This document shows, one piece after another, positions 1 to 13,595 of a stretch of 64,000 nucleotides of DNA. Numbering within the stretch: the first letter of the stretch is position 1; the number at the start of each line of letters is the position of its first letter. The stretch spans positions 126,001 through 190,000 of the forward strand of contig NMRA01000343.1 of assembly GCA_002633005.1 (NCBI GenBank), read 5' to 3'. Source of the DNA: Phoronis australis. Taxonomy: Eukaryota; Phoronida; Phoronidae. The position numbers and the translations under genes were made by a program. The notes under the pieces were generated by a model. It saw only the letters and a list, made by a program, of their open reading frames with translations. It ran no database searches and was not told where the DNA came from.

Positions 1-420
1 GGGTCTTGAACTTTTGGGTTTGTTAACCTTATTACTAAAAAAAAAGAAAAAAAGTATTGGAGAAATTCACGGAGCCGTTTTTGAGAGAACTGTGTTCCGA
101 AGTTCAAAGACACAGAGGCGGTTCAGCGATTGGACCTGGCACAATTTGTTCTCAATGGTGGTATGCAATGCGAACACATAACTCCCTCACTGACAGGATA
201 AAAACTATGTTTTATCTTCATTTTAAACCTCGACTCAATATTGCAGCGACTCGGTGAATGACAGGACTGAGGGCACATACAGAACAAGAGCCCAGTAACC
301 TTTGACCTCGGATAAGTAGTAAACAAATTTTCACATTGTTGAAGGTGTTTGTACTAGATCCTTTTTTCGCCACATGGTATATGCATTGGCATTTGAAGTT
401 CCTTGACATGTGAAAATTGT
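1..420. repeat. Dispersed repeat, copy 1
   Basis: This stretch matches 3230-4215 in pieces. Both contain a 'GAGCCGTTTT(T/C)GAGA' block, a 'GACCACAGAGGC'-like block, and a block ending 'GGATAAGTAGTAAACAAAT'. The second copy has extra sequence between the first two blocks. No protein is recognisable, so this is a dispersed non-coding repeat of unknown class, cut by the window edge. Confidence 0.5.
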
Positions 421-3229
421 AAAATGGACAATTTTTGTTAATTTAAGATTTGAGATATCGTTAATGGGTGGAAAAATCAACAGTCTAAGAATCCCTGTGA
501 AAGATTTAGCTTTATGGAATTAACCCTCACGAAAGGGTGGTGTTTGAGGAACAAACCCGTACAAAAAGGTTGCTTTTCACCAAAGCTTCAATGGGTTCCC
601 ACTTTATCCTCTACAAGCGGGTATCATAAATATCCAGCTGCAAACCCCCCCTCCCAAATAGTCGAATACCCCGCGGGCCAGGCCAGTTTCGAAGGATACA
701 TGATGTTGGAACACTGCACTCACTTTAGCCCATACCATAATTAATTAACTTGGGTTCACTTCGTAATTTCAATTTAACACTCAGATTCTCCATAAACTTA
801 GAACCACTGTCTTCATTTAACTACTCAGACCATAGATGTCGCCACTTTACAAAGCCTGCCATTATGCACTGAATGGAAGCAGAGAAATTCATATACAAAA
901 GCACCATATACAGCCATATGCTGTGAAGCAGCCATGCTGCATGTCATGAATACAGCATTGTTTGCACAGTTTAAAGCATCATACACTTGAGTAAATGTAC
1001 AAAGGTTAATGTCATCAAGCAGGTTTGGTCTACTCTGTAACAAATTGGCAACACAATTACTTACTCTAAACAATACACGAAATCAAGAAAAAATTAGATA
1101 AAATCAAAGATATCACACAGGAGTAATCAAATTTATGGATTTGTACCCACAGCTCAACTAAGAGCACACCCTCTACTTTTGAGAATTTCAAGTATTGCAA
1201 AATCTCGCCAAATTTGAAAACAAAATAAATAACCTGCTTATAACACGTTCCACCTTATCATGAGGGACTATAAAAAATACGACTCATAAATTTGATAAAA
1301 AACTCAAGAAATTACATTAACAAAACTTTATTTTTGAGATTTCGTCTTCTCTAGTTCCAGAAAATAATTTTATACACTTTTACAAAGCTAGCTTATGTTT
1401 TCCTTTCTAGTTCTTCGACTGAATGCATAGACTTGCATACAAGTTCCTACATAACTTTAACCGCTCACTGCAAGAGCCAATGCCCACCTGTATTTTGCTT
1501 TACTAAATTGATTTTCAAAACAGTAAGGCACATTTTCAAATAAGGAAACTCGATCAATTTGTCGCCGAGGACATTGTATTATTCTAAGTGCCTTCAACCG
1601 CGCATTAAAAACAGCCAGGTTGTTGAACTTGACACTTACTGAGACTTATCTCAGCCACAGATTCTCATGCAACACTTAAGTGCTCAAATTGGCAACTTGC
1701 AGCATGCAAATACAATGTCAGACTGTGTTTGGCAACCTGGGAAAATCCCAAGTCACCACAGTGAGCAACAGTCACACAATAATTCCCCTGAAATTCGTTT
1801 CAAAATTTATGGTGACTTCTGTACTTAAAATTAATAACAATTTCCCTAGATTCAATACCTTTGGTTCACTACTATTTATGTCCTGAAATCAGTCCATTTG
1901 CCACCCTCAGCAGTCAGCACATATCAAACATGTGCTCAAATTACAACAGGAAGTAAACAGATGGAAGTCAGAAATGTTTGGCAAAAATCAGGCAAGGTTC
2001 GACCATGAAACACACGCCTCCAGTGTTTGCGATCATCTGCATTCTCCATAGATAACAATAACTCAGAATGAGTACGGGGGAGCAAACCAAAATACATCTC
2101 AGTAAATATGGATAAATTATGAACTCGGGTTAACATTTTTAAGTGAGTGGAGTGTCGAGATCAGGACCCCTATTGAATGAGGAAAAAAACGGCAACCTTA
2201 AACTGCAGCCATGGATCGCTTGACACTACACTGTGTCCAGTAGGGCTAACAGAAATGGAGGAGGTATAGGTGCGAGTTTTAATAATGGTGACAGTGGCAG
2301 ATTTTTTTGTTTTTTTTTTGCTCAGACAGAACTGACCTAAGTTTTCATTTGGCTATTTTTGCCAAGTCGCATTTGGCTAGTTGGCATGAATCTAAGCCAC
2401 ATGGAACAGTTTACCAATCTCTTCATAAATTATGCTCAAAATTCAAGACAAATAACTCCTCGGAAAGACGGGTGAAAAGAACTGACAACGAATTCAATGC
2501 AGTAGCCAAATGAACTTCACTGTATTCCTTGTATTCTTTGCAAAGGGTAAAAATTTCCTGAACGCTCACAAACACCGAACCAGATCATCATGTTGGATTC
2601 AGTAGGTTTCTCTTGTACCAATGCACGTCGGAAATCCACGTCTTCGTTTTTTCAATTGCTTTCTAAAAGCTGCAGTTTGCCCTGTTTAATTGCATAAGGA
2701 TGAAAATTGGGCCTTACCTTGTACTCTAAATGTGTCTCATATTATTCCTTACCGTGACAGGTTACAGTGGTCTATTTCCGTTACCAACTTAAGGTTATCT
2801 CCAACCTTATTTAGTGGCCTCTATTCTAACTTGTATATCAAAAAACTAAGCTTTGTCAACTAGTAGAAGTATGTATTTTCTGAAAGAAAAAAGATTAAGG
2901 AATATGAAAATACTTTTTGTATTAATGTACCATTATTATTTTTATGTAAAAACCTTTTTAAGTCAAAATTTTATTTTTAAGAAAGGTACATTCATAGCAA
3001 AATAACCCCTCGGTTGATTTTAATGAAACTTTTTCTAAATGAAAACTTCACCAGTTACCTCAAAAACGCTGTTAGGAATTTTGGATTAGTCTTTTTGTTT
3101 GGTTTCTATGACAAATCAACTCGCAAAATGTAAGGTATTTTTGTAAAAAATGGAAGTCGTATTCGTCTCTGTTACATTACGCAAAAAATAGGCCTTTATA
3201 TCAAAAATACTAACACCGTTTTTGGGACT
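421..3229. other. Non-coding, AT-rich stretch
   Basis: No open frame here has coding character or paired splice sites. The short frames are AT-rich and resemble no family I know. I see no RNA gene. Confidence 0.5.
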
Positions 3230-4215
3230 GATGACTAAATATTAAATTTGGAAAGTTTCAGCGAAATCCACTGAGCCGTTTTCGAGAACCCGTGTTCCTA
3301 AGTTCAAATGAAGTCGATTTGCCGAAACCGAGAAAAAGCCATTAAACTGGGACAAGTGAAAATCTCAAAGGCTTCGGTTAATTATTCGGTGAAAACTTGT
3401 TTTCGGTATACATAACCTATACAAGCCTATATGTTTGCTATTTCAACATTCACTCGCAATGTCAACTGATTTTGCAGTGTGTAATTAACTTAATCATCAT
3501 TAAAACGTACCATTCCCACCTAACTACTGTTGTTTGCGACCATTTGACCTTCTTGTATATGTAAATAAGTCACAGTTCATTGTTTTACACATAGCCTGTA
3601 CACGTCACGTGCTGGGAGACTGATACAAAACCAAGTAAGAACTGGATTACAAAAATCGAATTGGTGGTTAAAGCATGTCGTTAGCATGAGACCGAAACAT
3701 TGAAATGTCAATTTATTAATTGAATGAAGGAACTAGGGTGAAGATTTATCTCTTTTCACAATTTGCTGTGTTCGTGACCACAGAGGCCTGAGGCGACAGC
3801 AGCATTCGTTCTCAACGCCAACAGTCGTATGCATGTAGACACACAACTCTCTTAGGATTAAAACAACGTTTTGTCTTTGTTTTCCCCGGCACCGCACCAT
3901 TCTACCAAAAGTATACCTTGTTTACTCAATGTTATGGCGATTTTGTGAATGAAAGGACTGAGCGTATACGAAGCTGTTCTGTACCTGGTGGGAGATTCGA
4001 TTTGATTGAAAGACTTTCAACCTTTGACCTTGGATAAGTAGTAAACAAATATCCAAGGGGTTGTGCGGTTCCAAGGTGGTTCCGTTAAATTTTATTTTCT
4101 TGCTTACGCAGTATATATTTTGTATTTGAAGTTCCCCGAGAATGAAGATAAGGTATTTTACTAGACACATGTGAAATATTGTAAAAATGGCCATTTTTGT
4201 GAATAAGGTTGGAGA
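3230..4215. repeat. Dispersed repeat, copy 2
   Basis: Longer relative of 1-420. Shared blocks lie near 3265-3305, 3775-3870 and 3945-4060, in the same order and orientation. Frames crossing it on the minus strand are incidental. Confidence 0.5.
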
Positions 4216-4655
4216 TAACCTTAAGCCCCAAGAAATGCGTACATGCACCATTTTGGAATTCGCCAACCTCAATAAAACATGAAGCATTGTCTTGCCTTGC
4301 TGATGGCTTCGATGTTCTTGATGGTGGCGGAAACGGAACCCAATCACAAAAACGTCCAATTCTATTTTTGTTTTCTTTAGTCAGCTGCAGAGAGTGAAAA
4401 CATTGATTCATCATTTTGCAGGTGAATTTCGTATTTTGAGACAGTCGCTTTTGTAATAACAATGGAACAGAGAATGGAAAATTTGACAGGACAGTGTTTG
4501 AATTTTTTTAAAAATAAATTCAACAATCTGTATTTTTGGAAACAATTAACTTTCTGAGACCAGCCACAAACAAGAAAATTAATTTTCATGCATCATGAAC
4601 AAAGAAATGAAAGCTACTGTCATCAATGGGCAATAGTCAGGTATAACGTGCCCGT

Positions 4656-4711
4656 ATTTTGAGAACCAGTTTGATGCCCGTTATTCAGTGGAGAAAACTG
4701 GTTCTCAAAAT
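4656..4711. repeat. Perfect 17-bp inverted repeat (hairpin)
   Basis: ATTTTGAGAACCAGTTT at 4656-4672 is exactly complementary to 4695-4711, with a 22-nt spacer. A third arm with a related spacer starts at 5920 in the opposite sense. This suggests a small dispersed inverted-repeat element rather than an RNA gene. The rest of 4216-7150 shows nothing codable. Confidence 0.6.
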
Positions 4712-7218
4712 TTGGCACTATATCCAACCATTACCTATACACGACGGTCACCCCATAGGCTGTATTCAGGTGCTTATATCTATGGTTTTGTACTAGAGCA
4801 CACTAACATATTGATATTATGTAGAACAATTACTCTAATCATCTCCAATAGGAAATATTGATCTCAGCCACAGTTTACAGCTAGGACTAATTGTGTTTCT
4901 CACCACAAGAATAAGGACTATATTCCACACAGGAAATTGAATGCTAGCACACCCTGCAGTACTGACTAGACAAAGTGCTATAAATGATTTTGAAATACAC
5001 GCATGACAAAAAATAATTAACCATGTAATGGGCAGCTATGAAGTAATCTGAAGATAATTTATTAGATCGAATTTCTCGTAACTGCAAAGTACATAATTAT
5101 ATATTGATCAATGTGTGGGTTGATTGAATACTAAACAGGATTGTAAATAAATTTAATTAACGTGTAGCATATTTAAATATGAAATTTGAAACTACAACAG
5201 GTGTATGTCCCTCTCATGGCAGGGGTAGGACCTATGGTCCTTACATCCATGTATATAGGCGCAATAACCTTCATCAAGCTACGTATAAATCCGGAATTAG
5301 ATGCAATGTGCTTGAATGCAAGACACTTCGATCAAACAATTGTTAAAATATGATATGAGTGCAGCTTAATGCATTACAAGAGTAGAAATGGTGAAATTCA
5401 AAATTTATTTTATAAACGAAAAGCATTTGCAAAGCAAAGAATAAAGTAAACATCATGTACCTACAAGAGAAGTATAGGCACATGCATCTATATGCCAAAC
5501 AATTCAATAAAAGTTTGAAATAACACATTTTTTCCAATAAAGGCGCAAATTAGTGATTAAAAAAGTAAGAAATAAATTCGCACATATAAGTTCAAGGCTA
5601 TTAGGGGTTGGTAGTTCTGAATTCTAAAATTTCACGTTTTGCTATCCATTATCCCTTTGTAGCGTACTCCTTTAAGAACTGCATCCTGAAGTGACAGGGC
5701 CCACACGACAAACATATTCGTTTGCGTAACACTCCAACCATGAATAATTAAAACCTATTTACAATACAAATGAAATGAATTGTAAGCCACAGTCAGCAAA
5801 ATACAATATTAAGGTGCACATTGCAACGCAACTGATAAACAGAATTTGATAGTAAAACTTATTGGAAACGAAGACGGGGATTGTACAGTAATAGTTACAA
5901 GTACTTACAGGGCTCCCGCATTTTGAGAACCAGTTTTGTCCTCTGAATAACAGACATCAGACTGATTATTACAATCTGAGACTCGGTTAGCGCCTATTGC
6001 AGATTGCAGTTACTAAACTCAACGCATCTTTTCTGTAACTTTAGAGGTACAGATCTACAATTTGGTGTTGAAATGATCATTTTTCTCATTTTCAAAGATT
6101 AAATTGCCGAAAGTGCTCAGCATTTTATTACATACGGTAGTTGATTTGTAACAGATGCAGCATACGCACAATGCAGGCACCACTGTAGAAAAAAGACTTG
6201 TACAGCACAGTAGATATTCTAGTTGAACATTTTGACAAAAATAAATACAAAACGCGAGAATTAAACCAAAGAATAGCATGTGAGAGAAGGTTGTTATTGT
6301 TTTCTGTTTAATAGAAGAAATTATTTATTTTCGTAAAAGTGAAGTTTATAGGTACATTGCCCAAGAGACATAAATTTTGATGCGAAAACAAGTTGTAGAC
6401 AAAACACATGGAGGTATAAGAAAGGACCAGTGTACACTAATGGCTGAATATCCCGCACACGCACACACACACTAATGACCCTACAGTGATGAGAGTTCTT
6501 GCCATGGATTATCCTTGATATTCCAAGGAAATATAAGGTAAGCGGCAGGAAAACAATACGTGAATGGGTCGGAGCATGAAGGTCTTTAACTACCCAGTGG
6601 TGAAGAACTCACTGCACCAATAATTTGGAAAAGCAGGAAATCCATTCTGTGATTTAGACATGAGGTAGAAACTTCAGAACAATCATATATATTTAATTTA
6701 ATAGTATTCCCTCACGGTGATCTACATGAGCTGGAGAGTCTCTTATGTATTCTATTGCGTATCAGTATGGTTAGTTTGAAATCAGAATTAGGCATCGTGT
6801 GTAAAACATACTCAATCAAATTTTTAATGACAACTTTTTAAACTTGAGAAGAAGTCTGGACCAACTACTTGTAAGAGTTTTGACTTTGTTGTATGGAGTG
6901 TGTGTAGTGCTGATGCATGGCTCTACAACACCACTGAAATCAAACATAAATGAAATATTTGAAACATCATTATACAAAGCCGCCACTTTACAGCCCATGA
7001 GCAATGAGAAATGATGAGGCAAACAGCACTCTTCAGTAATTTCACCCCTAAACTTAGACATGCTTGACATACTTATTGAGTATTTTCTAACTGTAAGTCC
7101 ATTGTTGTTACTACAACAAAGTCGGCCATATTGGAATCACCGATTATCGAGACTAGTCGTCCCACTCGAATACATTAGCAACCATCCCCCTCCCAAACAC
7201 ATACAAAAGTGAACTTAC

Positions 7219-7596
7219 CTTATTTTTTAACAGGGCACCGGCTGACTGCTGCGTAGCCCCCGGGCGTGAGAGGTCAGCTTGGTCAAGATTGTCCACATTG
7301 GCTAAACTCATGCGCCGCTGGTTTTTGGCCGCTTCCACGAGCTCCCTCTCCTCATCATTTTTCCAATGATGAGCTTTGGGGATCACGTTTGTCTTCTTAG
7401 GTTCGATTGCCGGTGCCCTGGACGGCACAACTACGCTCCCGGGTGCGGCAGTGGCCGGTCGACCTGCTGCAGGCTTGTCGATGAGCGCACTTCTGTAACT
7501 CTTGTGGGTTTGGATGTTCGCGGAAGCCGAAGTGGGACGAATCTTTTTCCGTTCCCCAGTCTTTTTGGCAGCGTTGTCAGGTTCTTCGATCGGCAT
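7219..7596 (-). CDS. 5' coding exon of an unidentified Lys/Pro-rich protein
   Basis: An open frame of 126 codons runs from an ATG at 7596 to a good donor (AAG|GTAAGT) at 7219/7218, ending in phase 0. The product starts MPIEEPDNAAKK. It is basic and low-complexity (Lys, Ala, Pro, Ser), then has a more ordered charged stretch (HHWKNDEERELVEAAKNQRR, about residues 74-93). GC content is far above the flanks, which supports real coding. The frame stays open upstream of the ATG without a better start. No following exon is recognisable to the left, so the gene must have a long first intron or continue outside the window. I cannot assign a family; the disordered N-terminus would suit many cytoskeletal or ciliary proteins, but that is only a guess. 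Confidence 0.6.
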
Positions 7597-7639
7597 TTTG
7601 AAGTACTTTGGCTTCACTATGTCCTCACGTTGATTACGT

Positions 7640-10344
7640 CCCTTTTCGAGTAACTAGATCAACTTTTAACAGCAATTTAATTGTCACGATTCACTTCCAA
7701 ATCAAATTGATCGTCCATTGAATCTCAACTGTTGACCGGCTAATTCATCAAAATAGTGGCTCTCCGCGAGAAAAGTAATCCACGTTATTAACTGAAATTA
7801 CTCCAAATGCATAATTTAATGTATATAATAACGGAATTAAAGTACAATTCTCACATTTAATTTTCAATTTTTCATTTTTTTGGTGATGTGTTTTAAATTA
7901 TCCGGTAACAAGTAAAGAATGTATTCTTACGCTTCCTCAGTCCCGTTACCCGTGGTTGGCCGCAGGACCACCCGGGAGTTTTGAACCGACGGCACTCACA
8001 GGCCGGGCACAGAGTTATATGAATGGATATAAATGTTCTCGTTTTATTATTGATATTTATAAACAGTTTCACGTACACTCTGTGCTCCTAGTTAACAACA
8101 TAAAAATATAGCATAGTAAGGGTATGGAAAATATAACAAAAAGTTGACACAGGTGCTATAGTTAAGCGATATGGTGGACTGGCCACCTTCGACGTGCGCG
8201 CGCCCCACCGGACCGCCGGGTCCGTGGTGGGGCCACGCGGAGAGACTGAATGTAAAACGAATTAAAAAAATGGGTAAAAAGACTGATTTAATGAAATCAG
8301 TTTGCAGGTCATTACGTCATAAATTAGCAGAACATATAATGTATGCGAATGCAGGTCGACATATTCATCATGAATGCCCCCTACCCCGATCCCCCTTTAC
8401 ACTGAGCTACACCGTACAAAATGTGCGCGGGCAAACCGAAAGCATCCACCATTCTTGTAACTCATTCTTGTTTTTCCATAATGAACAGTGTTAACTGTTC
8501 AGCTAATTACTTAGTGTTACGTTAACAAGGAGTAAAACTCACTTCAGTGTTTGCGTAAGACCCTCCGCCGGGGCCTACTACGAGTCCCCTAAATTCCAGT
8601 CCTGAACTTGAGCCACCAAAAATGTGGTGCAGACAGTAGCGCACAGTTTTGGTGATTTTTTATAGGCGCCCCTCTCTCTTACTCAATTGCGTGTAAACTG
8701 AGTAAATTATAGTAGATGAAGCAAAGTCGGTAGAAACTTATTCAGTTCCACCCTCCGTCGAAACAGGCACTGAAAATGCTCCATAGTACAAGCCCAGATC
8801 ACTCAGACAATGCCTATAAATTGTAGATTCGAAAAATACAGCCATAAAATCTAGTCTTAGGGCTTCGTATGCCGGAGTATGGTGCACGAGTGGAGTGCCG
8901 TGCCCGGTAGCACCGTCGAAACAGTACCAAATAGGACCAAAGTTCCCAAAATTTTCGGTGCGTTTGTGTATTTGATAACTAAAATGTTTTGTTTCTTTAT
9001 CAATTTATTATGAGCTCTTAACTGTTGAACTTTCCTACAATACATCTGAAAACTGATCCCTTTTGATTTCGACGAAAATAAATAGGTATTTAGTTCTTAA
9101 ATTAGGGGAATTTCATGAAAAGCTCCCTGTTTTATTTTCAATAATATCGAGAATTCAGTTCACTCTTGGAGTGAATCCGAAAAGCAAAAACTTGTGTATG
9201 TCCACGAATGTGGTGAAAAGCTAGGGAACATATAGTCCAGGCTATTCGGCTGTTTCATGCAACCGGACACTGGGTTACAAATCTGGGGATTTTGGTGTCT
9301 GCTGGTCCAGAACTGGGATTAAGGAAACGTAGTTGGATTTCAGAAGTGCTCCTAATAAATGGGGTGTTAAAGAACTGTGAATAAAGTAGTATCAAAAATC
9401 ATGTGAATCCGATCAGCCATTTCTGAGTCGAGGTTGGCCAAAGGTGGATGTTTCTAGTGTCCTACAAAACTCAAGCGTATTTAAATGACCTTGATTTCAA
9501 TGATTGTCCATCAGACAAATGCGAGAATTGGAGATTAATAAAATCACAAAATACAGTGGATTTTGTTGTTTTATAGCTTTGGTCAAATCTCAGTAATAAC
9601 TTCAAAAATTCTAACCATTCAAAAACTAATAGGGTAGGCATGAACATTGTACAGGGTTATCAAAAATTATACCTCAAGTCAGATCGATATGTGCGAGTTT
9701 TCTACGAGCAACTTCCTCAGCAACATAAATGATTTCTTGAAATTCTTTAATCGCAATAAAACCATCATAAATATTGCTTGCGTAATTCAAAAATAGTAGG
9801 TGGTCTTGTATTTCTTCAAACTCTATCATTTTGAGTATCACATTAATTATTTGGTTAAGTTATGTCTTGATGTAGATTGCCATGGTTCACAATGTTCTAT
9901 GGTTTCCCGACCAGTTTGAAATTTTTTCTACGTTACCGGATTTATAGGGAGGACATAGTCTCCGGACGCTCCTCCAAAAGAGGACGCCGTCTCAATGAAG
10001 ACCACTTGATATGAAATACGATAACATTAAAGTTGAAAAGAGCTAAAGTACAATTCATCAACATGATGACGCTCCAAGAAATGACCTTCCTTGGCATAAA
10101 TAATGTACAATCTCACAAATACAGAATAAGATTGGTAATTCGTTCCATCAATGCCCCCAACCCCTCCGGAAAAGGGAGGCCGTAGCTGCCATCAACGGTC
10201 TTCTTCCAAGAGCTGAGGCCCCAAACCAGCAAAGAAATGGTAATGGGAGACTTTCAAAAACAGGAAATCAGCACCCACTGCTGCTAGAATTAGAGCCCCT
10301 CTCCTTCAAGTTCCCAATTGATAATATGCGACGCATAATTTAAA
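7640..10344. other. Non-coding, including the likely 5' side of the 7.2-kb exon
   Basis: A GC-rich patch at about 8170-8250 stands out from AT-rich surroundings and could be a promoter or a repeat remnant. The + strand frame opening at 8171 has low-complexity codons and no splice context, so I do not call it. Nothing else is identifiable. Confidence 0.4.
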
Positions 10345-10345
10345 C

Positions 10346-10378
10346 AAAAAAAAAAAAAAAAAANAAAAAAAAAAAAAA
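10346..10378. repeat. Poly(A) run with a one-base assembly N
   Basis: Homopolymer A interrupted by N at 10364. The N marks a joint or an unresolved homopolymer, so the true length is unknown. Confidence 0.85.
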
Positions 10379-10581
10379 CGGAAAAGAGAGCTACAGAGGA
10401 CTCAATAAGGGTCCCGAGAGAAATACTTTTGCATTTTTTCCATAAAAACTGTTTTCTTGATATTGAAAAACTTGATTAATTTGCTCTGGAAAATATATGT
10501 GTAAAACGTTTTCTCGGGTCTTTTTGAAGTATGCTGATTGAGAGCACGTTTTGAAGTGGGTTTAGACAATCTATAGATACT

Positions 10582-11510
10582 CAGTGGCGGATCTAGGATA
10601 TCACAAGGGAAGGGCCCAATATTTTGTCTGAAAACATTTGTGCCAAGCACGATTAGATGCGCATAGCACCAAATGGGTAGAGGTCGGGAGGGGGGTTCGC
10701 CTCATAAAATCAAGCATTTTCCTTGATTCCTGAAGTATTGTCCAAGAAAAAAGTACACGGAGAACGTGTCAAACATGAAAAACTGCATATACCAGACTCG
10801 AACTCACGACCTGGCGGATACAGCGCGCGTGCCTTACCACTGCACCACCACGATTTCTTTCATGATTTGATAAGAGACCTACTTGTTTATGGTCCACAGC
10901 GTTTGCGCGCGAAATCAACTTCTTTTTGTAATGCTTATTACACTTTTTATATTTTGTGCAATCAGTTCGTAACAAATTTGTTGTATTTAAATTAGTCTTC
11001 AATTGCCCAAAAGACCAAATCCGTTTTTTGTTGGCATTAATGACGCGATGGCTTTGGAAATCGTCTTAAGTTAAGGTTTGACAAGGAGAGAATTATGAGT
11101 TTCTGAGTGATTCACTCAGGCTTCGATTAAAATTCACATCTTACCAGCAGCTGCTATTTTTTTCATCGTCATTCAGATTCCATTTTCTTTAAAAAATGAA
11201 GTAATTTTCTTCATTGCACAGTGAAGCAGACGACGGAAACGGAGTCGTAGTGCGCAGCGCCACTGCCGGTCGCCTGGGATATCGCGGGAGAGCCTATAAT
11301 TAGCCATAGTTCCGTTACGATTGCACTTGAAATTGGATCTGAGCCCACCCCCCACCCCCCAAACACACTAAAACTGCACACATTTAAATCTTGTTTCATC
11401 CGTATAATTTTAATTACCGGGGTTAATTAATAAACTCAAACTCGCTCTTGCTGTTTTATTTTTTGCAGCAGCCAAGTGGGGGGGGACCGGCCCCCCCTAA
11501 ATCCGCCTAT
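10582..11510 (+). mobile_element. Non-autonomous hAT-like DNA transposon, family 1 copy 1
   Basis: The left end is CAGTGGCGGATCTAGG and the right end ATCCGCCTAT, which are imperfect inverted termini. A 6-bp duplication GATACT flanks it (10576-10581 and 11511-11516). Related copies lie at 24560-25511 and 40198-41131. There is no transposase. An antisense tRNA-like segment lies at about 10785-10855: on the minus strand it shows a box A-like GTGCAGTGGTAAGGC and a box B-like GTTCGAGTC. The ends resemble hAT elements, but the duplication is shorter than the usual 8 bp. Confidence 0.75.
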
Positions 11511-12134
11511 GATACTGCAAAAAAACTTGGACACCCTTACAAAAATATCCTGGCGCCTGCCAAGTGCTTACAATGGGCAAATCCAGCACTGGTAGCTGAT
11601 AAATGTTCTTTTTATTTTTTTCTCATTTACATGTTTGGCCGTTTCTTATTTCTGAATGTTCCTACGCCTATGCCAATTGTCAGCAAGGTTTGGAATGACA
11701 AATGACAAAAAGAGGAAAATTTCCAGGTCATGTATCATTCCACAAATAGGCTTGTGTGACAAAAATACTTTTAGTATCGTAAAATTTAACTGAAATAAAG
11801 TTTTTACATGGATAAAACCCCAGTAATGATAAAAAGAGAAGAAAAAAAAAGGAAACTGGAATTCAAATAAGGGGAAATTAAAACTAAAAAAACTAAAAAA
11901 GGAAATCTTCTTAAAAGAGGAAAATTCCAAGCCCTTTGTCATGAGTTCACCCTTATAGCTGATGCCTGCAAAATATTGGGGGGGAGTGGTTCTGATCTGT
12001 GGCTTTTTTGAAAGCTGTTGTGGTAATTTTTCAGTTGCATGTACACATTTTAAAAAAAGAAAAAGTCATTTGATGTCAACTGAAATGCCAGCTATGATCT
12101 GCAGGTTTTAAAATGTGTCCTGTAAAATGAGACC

Positions 12135-12545
12135 AAGATGAAGGCCTTTGTACTAGAAATTATTATTTATTTTTTTTTGGCATTTTCTATTCTACTTTTG
12201 TGCAAACTCAAGATAATTGTCTATAACTCTATGCTCCAGTACATTAGGGTTTATGCACTATGAGTTTCTAGTCCAGGTTCGCTCTTGATGACCCCTAGAT
12301 CAGTGCTACAAACTTCAGTAAAAACTCAAGATTAACCATTTCGAGCTCAGACTCAAACGTTTTCCCTTAATGGTGGAGTCATCAAGTGCACAATAGGACT
12401 GACAATTATTCACTCCAGCCAATATGTACTCCAGCATAGAATAATAGACACTTATTTTGAGCTCTCACAAAAGTAATAACAGAAAATGATAAACAAAATT
12501 CGGAGTTCAATTTCACCTAAAAAGATTTACTCCTGACCTAGAACT
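12135..12545. mobile_element. MITE with long imperfect TIRs, family 3 copy 1
   Basis: The arm GGCATTTTCTATTCTACTTT (12179 onward) is repeated as its complement near 12430-12490 (…TAATAACAGAAAATGATAAA). Both arms contain a 'TCTAT…TATGCT' block. Relatives lie at 21961-22359 and 32720-33140. No coding capacity. Ends are approximate. Confidence 0.6.
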
Positions 12546-12549
12546 AGTC

Positions 12550-13095
12550 ACTAAAGGATGACAAAAATTTGATGCTGGCTGAAATAGGCAACTTGTTTGT
12601 ACCAAGTTTGGTCAAAGTCCAATCAACAGAAATAATAACCACATCCCAAAATACTACAACACCATTGTGATTCTGTGGTAATGAGGCAAATTTGTCATGA
12701 TGCAATTCTTTAGTGTTGAGTCTGAAATCCTCTTTCATTTAACCCAATTTTTAATTCTGGTGTGCAAGGCAGGCTAAGTTGACAGAGATGAAATGAAAAT
12801 TCATGGACATTTTGAGACGTTGGACATTTTTGATACTCCCACCGCACAACAGTGGAAGTTTGACGGCATGACGTCGCAAAAGAATTTACAAAAAAGGAAA
12901 TCTCAAGTTGCATTAAAACCTCCATACATGAAGAACACAATACATCAACTACACTATCACCACTTAACAAGGCAGATTTTATAATCTCAGAGATACCAGA
13001 AAATAGCTATTACCCACAATGTTATGAATCCAAACGGCATTTCCGTATCACTATAGGACACTGCTGTCATCAGATTCTTTCAGATATTAGTAAGA
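12550..13095. repeat. Repeat segment shared with 33180-33745
   Basis: The segment matches 33180-33745 over most of its length, including 'CATCAACTACACTATCACCA' (12945 region and 33616 region). Together with the MITE just before it, it forms a unit of about 0.95 kb found twice in the window. Non-coding. Confidence 0.65.
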
Positions 13096-13248
13096 TTATC
13101 GTTGCTCAATATAAAACATACCTGCTCTAGTTAATTCAGAGGTTATTCATAGATTCAGAACAGCATCTGTGTTCAGACTAATTAAAAACCAGTGACATTT
13201 AAAATACCACTTTAGTTAGTGATTTTAATAAAACTGTTCAAACAAATG

Positions 13249-13595
13249 TCACAGCTTAGCAGATTTTTCTGTAATTTTATCACAGAGCCTTAAATAACAA
13301 ATCTTTTTCACTTCTTCAATTCCAGTTAGCAACTCCGTCATCTCGTCATTTTGCAGCCTTTCAGCTATTCCTTTCAATATGGCAACTTTCTTGTTTTCCC
13401 GTGCACAAATCACAAAAGGAAAACCAAACTTTTCCTTGTATCTCTTGTTGTTTTCATTCAGAAACTGTCGCTCACTGTCATTCATATCCGTAAGCCCCGC
13501 CTGTCTTTGTTCATTGGTTGATTCAGCAGTAAGTCCTCCAGAAGTGGCCAGCCTTCCAGCGAGATCTGGATGACATCTCAGTATCCCTTGCTTAC
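13249..13595 (-). CDS. URAD: URAD exon 2 (terminal)
   Basis: Acceptor TTTTTCAG|GTAAGC lies at 13596/13595. The exon completes Gly64 and runs through KQGILRCHPDLAGRLA to KSAKL and TGA at 13249-13251. It carries the catalytic His and the PTS1 tail. Confidence 0.92.

Noticed and set aside
8171-8494. 107-codon open frame on the + strand starting in a GC-rich patch
   Set aside because: The composition changes abruptly from GC-rich to AT-rich along the frame, no family is recognisable and no splice context supports it.
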